From Candidatus Woesearchaeota archaeon (lineage in GTDB: Archaea; Nanobdellota; Nanobdellia; Woesearchaeales; UBA11576): a DNA stretch of 16,626 nucleotides. Shown piece by piece: positions 13,014 through 16,626 of the stretch. Under the pieces are notes generated by a model, which was not told where the DNA came from, did no database searches, and saw nothing but the letters and a program-made list of their open reading frames with translations. The stretch spans positions 13,686-30,311 of the forward strand of contig JALWQS010000141.1 of the NCBI GenBank assembly GCA_027083015.1. The letters run 5' to 3'. The translations under genes and the position numbers were made by a program. How positions within the stretch are numbered: position 1 is the stretch's first letter; every line of letters begins with the position of its first letter.

Positions 13014-13033
13014 ACATTACTTTAACAACACTT

Positions 13034-13732
13034 ATGAAGAATAAACTGATGTCGATTTTTCTAATAATTATTTTATTTTTTGTAGTCAGCTGTCAAACAG
13101 CTTCTATTCAAAAAAACAGCATTAAAGACATAACTTCTAATTATCAAAAGTATGAAAACAAGAATGTAAAAATACAAGCAATTCATAAGGGTTATGTTTC
13201 CAATTATAATAAATTATTAATAAGTGGAGTTACGAATCCTAAATATGTTGTATTTGAAGATAAAGATGGATATCAAATTAACGCCTTATTGAAAATAAAA
13301 AATAAAGATTATGTGGGAAAAGAATATAAAATATCAGGAACTATCAAATCTTTAAATTTATGTGAATGTTTAGTAAAAGATTATTTTTACACTTCTGACA
13401 TCAATACTGGAACTAGAGGTTCTGATTTGCGTACTTCAAATTGGTCTAAATTTAAAAACACACCTTATTATGGAACTTGGGGATCTGCAGCATCAGATTC
13501 GCTTCCAAATATAGATGGATATTCTTTGCCCGATAATTGTAATGGTGATAAAAAGTTATATCTTGGATATCAATGTACTTCCATAAATGGATGTAATATC
13601 CCAGGTACAAGCGATTTTATTCCCGGAAATACTTGGGGAACAAATGTTATCTGGAATAGAAGTTATAAATGTGGAGAAAAAAATACTAATTATTATTACT
13701 TAGAAGTGTTTGACTTAGCTGTCGTTGAATAA
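13034..13732 (+). CDS. AT-rich-gene lipoprotein with possible OB-fold domain
   Basis: This 232-aa predicted lipoprotein has a basic N-terminus, hydrophobic core and lipobox VVSC with lipidated Cys20. Residues 28-108 (KDITSNYQKYENKNVKIQAI, then LKIKNKDYVGKEYKISGTI) resemble the OB-fold lipoproteins common in archaea and bacteria. The C-terminal half (110-232) has six Cys, many Gly, Tyr and Asn, and looks like a compact secreted domain of unknown role. The ATG at 13034 is chosen for the lipobox spacing and the TATA distance. Base composition stands out: lines at 13141 and 13261 have 15 and 14 G/C in 60, against 29 at 3601 and 31 at 11881, and codons favour AAA, ATA and TTA. With the flanking repeat this points to horizontal arrival. 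Confidence 0.85.
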   Translation: MKNKLMSIFLIIILFFVVSCQTASIQKNSIKDITSNYQKYENKNVKIQAIHKGYVSNYNKLLISGVTNPKYVVFEDKDGYQINALLKIKNKDYVGKEYKISGTIKSLNLCECLVKDYFYTSDINTGTRGSDLRTSNWSKFKNTPYYGTWGSAASDSLPNIDGYSLPDNCNGDKKLYLGYQCTSINGCNIPGTSDFIPGNTWGTNVIWNRSYKCGEKNTNYYYLEVFDLAVVE

Positions 13733-13736
13733 TTTT

Positions 13737-13751
13737 TCGGTGGACTAATAA
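13737..13751 (-). repeat. Right arm of the 15-bp inverted repeat
   Basis: TCGGTGGACTAATAA, exact reverse complement of 12975-12989, beginning 4 bp after the lipoprotein stop codon. The 777-bp segment between the outer ends holds just one gene and its promoter. Confidence 0.85.
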
Positions 13752-13976
13752 CTTATCGTCGCTTAGCTCCTTGTCCCTCCCACTACATAGTTAGAAGAAC
13801 TTAACAGCAACTCGCGATGTTAAAAACACTCGTCATGACCGTAAGAGTATTCTTACTATTGTACATCATCAGTACAGCATCATGATCTGGACAGTGCAAA
13901 GAATTCTTTAAGTGTAAAGAGAAAGAAGAAAAGAAAGAAATTGAAAGATTTCATACCTCAAGATTGTATTTCAGAC
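13752..13976. other. Non-coding stretch with three clustered dyads
   Basis: No gene was found in these 225 bp between convergent lipoprotein genes. Three dyads lie within 45 bp: GTCATGAC (13832-13839), GTAAGA/TCTTAC with a 4-nt loop (13841-13856) and TGTAC/GTACA with a 7-nt loop (13860-13876). They could be terminator hairpins or part of a small RNA. A purine-rich tract follows at about 13905-13945. Confidence 0.4.
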
Positions 13977-14918
13977 CTAACTGCAACTTTGAAGACAGGC
14001 ACTTCTTGCTGCGGGAGGCATCTGGTCGCAGACACTGCAGTCCATCGGAGCTGCTTGTCCATTATAATCCTGCGCTTCTGCATCTCCTGAATCTATGTAT
14101 GAACCGCTGTCATAATTATTGTTGTCTTCTGTCGGTTGCGTCTGCATCTGTGTTGCCATCTGGTTTGCTATGTTTGCCAGGTCTTTACAGTTTTCTATCT
14201 GTGATTTTGTGAAATGGGATTTTGCTCCGCTCATCCCAAAATCTTTCAGGTATGAGAGTGTTTGTCCTCCCGCTACTAATTTTACCATCCCGAAAGGTAC
14301 TTCACTTGACACCCATGCTTCGTTTCCTCCCATACCGAAGATCGCGGCATTGACTTTCTTGCCTGTGGGTGTAGTGTAAGTTCCGTATTTTATGCTTGGA
14401 AAATCAGGCGGATAAGTATCATCATCTTTTGGTGTTGAGCCTTCAGGTATCTCTCCGGTATCCATACATACTGTCTGACCGTTGATATCCATCACGTATT
14501 TCAGGGGTTTCCTGCGGCTCTTGTCCATCCATATTTGGCTTACCCTTTCTACGTTCTCTCCTGGTGCTTTGACAGTATACTGGAATACGATCTTATCATT
14601 GTCTGACTCGATGATTTCCATCCTTGTTGTCATCTTCTGACCTCCGGAATTGGTCACGGTTTCTGCCCACATTCCTGGTTTCCAGTCCATGAATCCTGTG
14701 TATTTTCCTTTGGTTATGCTATGGCTTCCTGAACCAGCAGTTCCTGAACCAGTACCTGATCCATAAGCACTATCTTGAGCGCTTGATCCTGAGGAGCTTG
14801 CTTGTAGATTTTTTGCTGACGGTTGGTTTTCACATCCTGTCAGCAACATCAATGTTGTCAGCAGAAAGATGCTGGTTAGAAGCAATAATTTTGTTCTTAA
14901 TACCTGTTTTGATTCCAT
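13977..14918 (-). CDS. Lipoprotein with Gly/Ser linker and Cys tail
   Basis: This 313-aa predicted lipoprotein has signal-peptide hydrophobic core 10-27, lipobox LLTGC and lipidated Cys29. Residues 38-66 are a low-complexity Ser/Gly linker. A central domain (about 67-240) has strand-rich segments (MDWKPGMWAETVT, TRMEIIESDNDKIVFQY, RKPLKYVMDINGQ) that look like a beta-rich fold similar to outer-envelope carrier or sensor domains; I cannot name it. After another linker the last 22 residues carry four Cys as C-x2-C, then C-x3-C, perhaps a disulfide or metal knuckle. SD GGGGG lies about 9 nt before the ATG, resembling that of the exported-protein gene at the left edge. Monocistronic and convergent with the AT-rich lipoprotein gene. 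Confidence 0.82.
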   Translation of the reverse strand: MESKQVLRTKLLLLTSIFLLTTLMLLTGCENQPSAKNLQASSSGSSAQDSAYGSGTGSGTAGSGSHSITKGKYTGFMDWKPGMWAETVTNSGGQKMTTRMEIIESDNDKIVFQYTVKAPGENVERVSQIWMDKSRRKPLKYVMDINGQTVCMDTGEIPEGSTPKDDDTYPPDFPSIKYGTYTTPTGKKVNAAIFGMGGNEAWVSSEVPFGMVKLVAGGQTLSYLKDFGMSGAKSHFTKSQIENCKDLANIANQMATQMQTQPTEDNNNYDSGSYIDSGDAEAQDYNGQAAPMDCSVCDQMPPAARSACLQSCS

Positions 14919-15014
14919 CTGGTATCCCCCATTTTATTGGTTATAGTAGTTTTCGTCAAGATAGTTTCTTACGATATAGATTCTTATCTTGCTTATTAGA
15001 CTGATTCTTCTTGT

Positions 15015-15024
15015 AATTTATATG
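15015..15024 (-). promoter_or_regulatory. TATA-like box upstream of the Cys-tailed lipoprotein
   Basis: CATATAAATT on the minus strand. It would give a leader of about 75 nt; a poorer box, CTACTATAACC, lies nearer the gene. Confidence 0.35.
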
Positions 15025-15169
15025 TTTTTCTCTGATATTTTTTCTCTGAAATGATACCTAAAGAGTCAGAGTACTTACATACATAATGATTGGTCGAGAA
15101 GCATCCAGCATCTTAAGCATTCAGTTCTAATAAGCATCATAGCAGGAACAAGAATAGTGAGTTCTTCAC

Positions 15170-15742
15170 TTATGGAACCTTGACTATCATCTGTAATGGA
15201 TTATCATACTCAGGCATATCTGGTAATGGTGGATTGTCTGTCGACCCGTGGAATCTTACAGTAACCTTATATATATAGGTTCCTGACGGGACTCCTTTCG
15301 GTACCTGCACTAAAATCATATATTTTCCTTTTTCGTTCTTTTTCAGTTCTTGTGTTGCAGGCACTCCTGATAACCACTCTTGAGCATTCACTTCTGTTTT
15401 TGGTATCTCTTTCTTTGAGGATTTTTGATAACCGTTCTGGTACTCGACTTCCAAAGTGTATTTTCCGTTGAACTGTGCCAGGACTCCCACTCCAAATGTT
15501 CCGTATTCATTCCTGAATATCTCTTTTGTGCTTAAGGGTATGACTACCGGACTTCCTGAATCCAGAAGTTTTTCTATCTGTTTTTCTGTCTGCGCATCAA
15601 GTGATCCTTTCAGTTTTTCAGCATGGCCGAACATCTTCTTGACCAATAACAGTCCTCCTGAGAACATCGCTAATGCTAGTATAAGCATCACTATAAAGTT
15701 TATTGAAAGTTCAATACCTCTTTTGTTATGAAGATGTTTCAT
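15170..15742 (-). CDS. Pilin-like secreted protein, 190 aa
   Basis: The N-terminus has a short basic leader (HNKRG) followed directly by a long hydrophobic helix starting ELSIN-FIVMLILALAM (11-36), the layout of archaeal type IV pilin-like and class III signal-peptide proteins. It aligns with the protein at 16002-16481 (LSIN, IV, LA, then K-x-MFG), so the two are paralogues. The rest (60-190) is beta-rich, with a C-terminal Ig-like pattern (GTYIYKVTVRFHG). E+5 of classic pilins is not present, so cleavage by the prepilin peptidase is inference. There is no SD; a U-tract lies only 6 nt upstream and may end the upstream transcript. Last gene of a three-gene cluster. Confidence 0.78.
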   Translation of the reverse strand: MKHLHNKRGIELSINFIVMLILALAMFSGGLLLVKKMFGHAEKLKGSLDAQTEKQIEKLLDSGSPVVIPLSTKEIFRNEYGTFGVGVLAQFNGKYTLEVEYQNGYQKSSKKEIPKTEVNAQEWLSGVPATQELKKNEKGKYMILVQVPKGVPSGTYIYKVTVRFHGSTDNPPLPDMPEYDNPLQMIVKVP

Positions 15743-15748
15743 TTTAAG

Positions 15749-15775
15749 AAAAAAAATTTGATCCGTTTAACGGAT
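15749..15775 (-). terminator. Hairpin plus U8 tract inside the pilin cluster
   Basis: ATCCGTTTAACGGAT (15761-15775) is a dyad that overlaps the TAA stop of the middle gene. On the minus strand it is followed after four bases by eight T, the form of an intrinsic terminator, just before the ATG of the 190-aa pilin-like gene. It could lower expression of that last gene. Confidence 0.5.
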
Positions 15776-15991
15776 GATCTCGTATTCTCTGATGATCAGC
15801 ACCATAAAGAGGACAAGGATGATCACGCCGGATAATCCCCATGCGATCGCTGGTCCCCAATCGTCCAGGACGACTCCTATGTATACAGCGTATCCCAATA
15901 CGATGAATCCTAACCAGAGGAACTTATCAAGGACCAGTTTCATGATCTGGAATTCCTGATCTTGTGTTAATCGTTTTTTGACTTTTTTCAT
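15767..15991 (-). CDS. 74-aa two-span membrane protein in the pilin cluster
   Basis: After a charged N-terminus (KKVKKRLTQDQE) there are two hydrophobic helices, about 24-40 (KFLWLGFIVLGYAVYI) and 48-66, with an acidic DDW turn and a short IREYE tail. Both ends probably face the cytoplasm. The ATG at 15991 is chosen over an in-frame GTG at 16000 because GGTGAT sits at ideal SD distance; this SD lies 4 nt after the stop of the upstream pilin-like gene, so the two are co-transcribed and probably coupled. It may be a chaperone, anchor or platform partner for the two pilin-like proteins. No family is recognised. Confidence 0.75.
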   Translation of the reverse strand: MKKVKKRLTQDQEFQIMKLVLDKFLWLGFIVLGYAVYIGVVLDDWGPAIAWGLSGVIILVLFMVLIIREYEIIR

Positions 15992-16001
15992 TAGTATCAC
16001 C

Positions 16002-16481
16002 TTATTTGATAGCGACGACTATCTGTTTAGTCTGTTTTCCGCTGCTTGGATCGCTTCCTGAGAATGTTAATGTACACACTCTTGTTGAAGTTGCTGGCAC
16101 ATCACTTTTTGACAGGATAAACTTGAATCCTTTCTGGCTTCCTGCATCTATAGTCTGTGGTGCTGACTCAATATTTATCTCTGGAGCATTATCTTTTGCT
16201 GGGCATTCAAGGACTCCTTTCACATCGCCTACGAAATTATCATTGTATACGTTGACGCTGAATATGAATTCCTTATTCTTTACTACTTTCAGTTGATCCA
16301 TCGGAAGAACTATCGGTTCGTCTGCTGTTGCTGGTATGTCTGGCTCTGGAACGCTCAGTTTGGAAGAAAGTTTTCCGAACATTCCTTTTGTAAAGCCAAG
16401 GCCCAACCCCAACATCGTGATTGCCAAAACCAATATAACAATGGCATTGATAGAAAGGCTTAAGCTTGCTTTTTTATTCAT
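16002..16481 (-). CDS. Pilin-like secreted protein, 159 aa
   Basis: The short basic leader MNKKA is followed by a hydrophobic helix (SLSINAIVILVLAITMLG, residues 6-30) and K-G-MFG, a pattern seen in archaeal pilin-like surface proteins. The mature part has a Pro-rich linker (VPEPDIPATADEP) and a beta-sandwich-like domain (residues 55-158) with two Cys that may bond, ending IVVAIK. SD GAGGTGAG lies a few bases before the ATG. A good TATA-like box at 16555-16566 begins the operon, and this is its first gene. The paralogue is the 190-aa protein downstream. Role in a pilus, adhesion or S-layer contact is inference; no pilus ATPase or platform gene is in the window. Confidence 0.8.
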   Translation of the reverse strand: MNKKASLSLSINAIVILVLAITMLGLGLGFTKGMFGKLSSKLSVPEPDIPATADEPIVLPMDQLKVVKNKEFIFSVNVYNDNFVGDVKGVLECPAKDNAPEINIESAPQTIDAGSQKGFKFILSKSDVPATSTRVCTLTFSGSDPSSGKQTKQIVVAIK

Positions 16482-16554
16482 CTACTCACCTCTTTTTAAC
16501 ATGAAAATAATTTCTATTACAGTTTTTAACTATTTTTTAAAGAAATAGGAATTT

Positions 16555-16566
16555 TTATTTATAAAG
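16555..16566 (-). promoter_or_regulatory. TATA-like box for the pilin cluster
   Basis: CTTTATAAATAA on the minus strand, start predicted near 16535, leader about 54 nt. Confidence 0.55.
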
Positions 16567-16626
16567 TTTTTGGTAACTATTAGAGACATTGTCAATTATT
16601 GTCAGTATTACTAATAAGTGTTTATG

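Noticed and set aside
12910..13017. 36-residue N-terminal extension of the antiporter
   Set aside because: It crosses the antiporter TATA-like box and one inverted-repeat arm; the ATG at 12909 has a ribosome site and starts directly at the first span.
12962..13033. Upstream extension of the AT-rich lipoprotein
   Set aside because: It would bury the signal peptide 24 residues inside the protein and crosses the promoter and repeat arm.
15050..15165. Possible C/D box small RNA on the minus strand
   Set aside because: Only an imperfect C box (ATGATGC) and distant CTGA motifs are present, with wrong spacing.

Overview
The window looks archaeal. Two tRNA genes carry short introns bounded by bulge-helix-bulge (BHB) splice motifs and do not encode CCA. 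Nearly every gene has a TATA-like box; about eight of these boxes lie about 25-28 nt before the start codon, which implies leaderless mRNAs, while other genes have GGTG-type Shine-Dalgarno (SD) sites. Two secreted proteins have archaeal pilin-like N-termini. The many small orphan genes suggest a DPANN-type lineage (Woesearchaeota or Pacearchaeota-like); that placement is inference and no marker gene here proves it.

Layout. 1-992 is the 5' part of an exported or lipoprotein-like gene that runs off the left edge. 1199-3121 holds a small coiled-coil protein, a CoiA-like double zinc-ribbon protein, a stand-alone ATP-cone protein and an orphan. 3304-3401 is tRNA-Thr(GGU) with a 26-nt intron. 3505-5536 holds three orphan genes. 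5564-7401 is a two-component operon: a receiver-only response regulator overlapping a histidine kinase with about seven membrane spans. 7539-9384 holds a 57-aa membrane protein, a Cys-tailed membrane protein and a membrane-anchored class III adenylate cyclase with all six catalytic residues. 9464-10057 is a membrane-anchored cyclophilin. 10127-10297 is tRNA-Leu(UAA) with two introns, one at the usual 37/38 site and one in the T-loop at 59/60. 10449-11607 holds two related orphan genes. 11656-12909 is a CPA2-type Na+/H+ antiporter. 12975-13751 is an AT-rich lipoprotein gene with its own promoter, enclosed by a perfect 15-bp inverted repeat. 13977-14918 is a second lipoprotein. 15170-16481 is a cluster of two pilin-like proteins around a small membrane protein.

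Much of the window concerns the cell surface and signalling: sensor kinase, cyclase, antiporter, lipoproteins, pilin-like proteins and an exported foldase. The points most worth following are the doubly interrupted tRNA-Leu, the inverted-repeat-bounded lipoprotein cassette and the archaeal adenylate cyclase. No CRISPR array, transposase, integrase or replication origin was seen. No gene-free stretch exceeds 300 bases.
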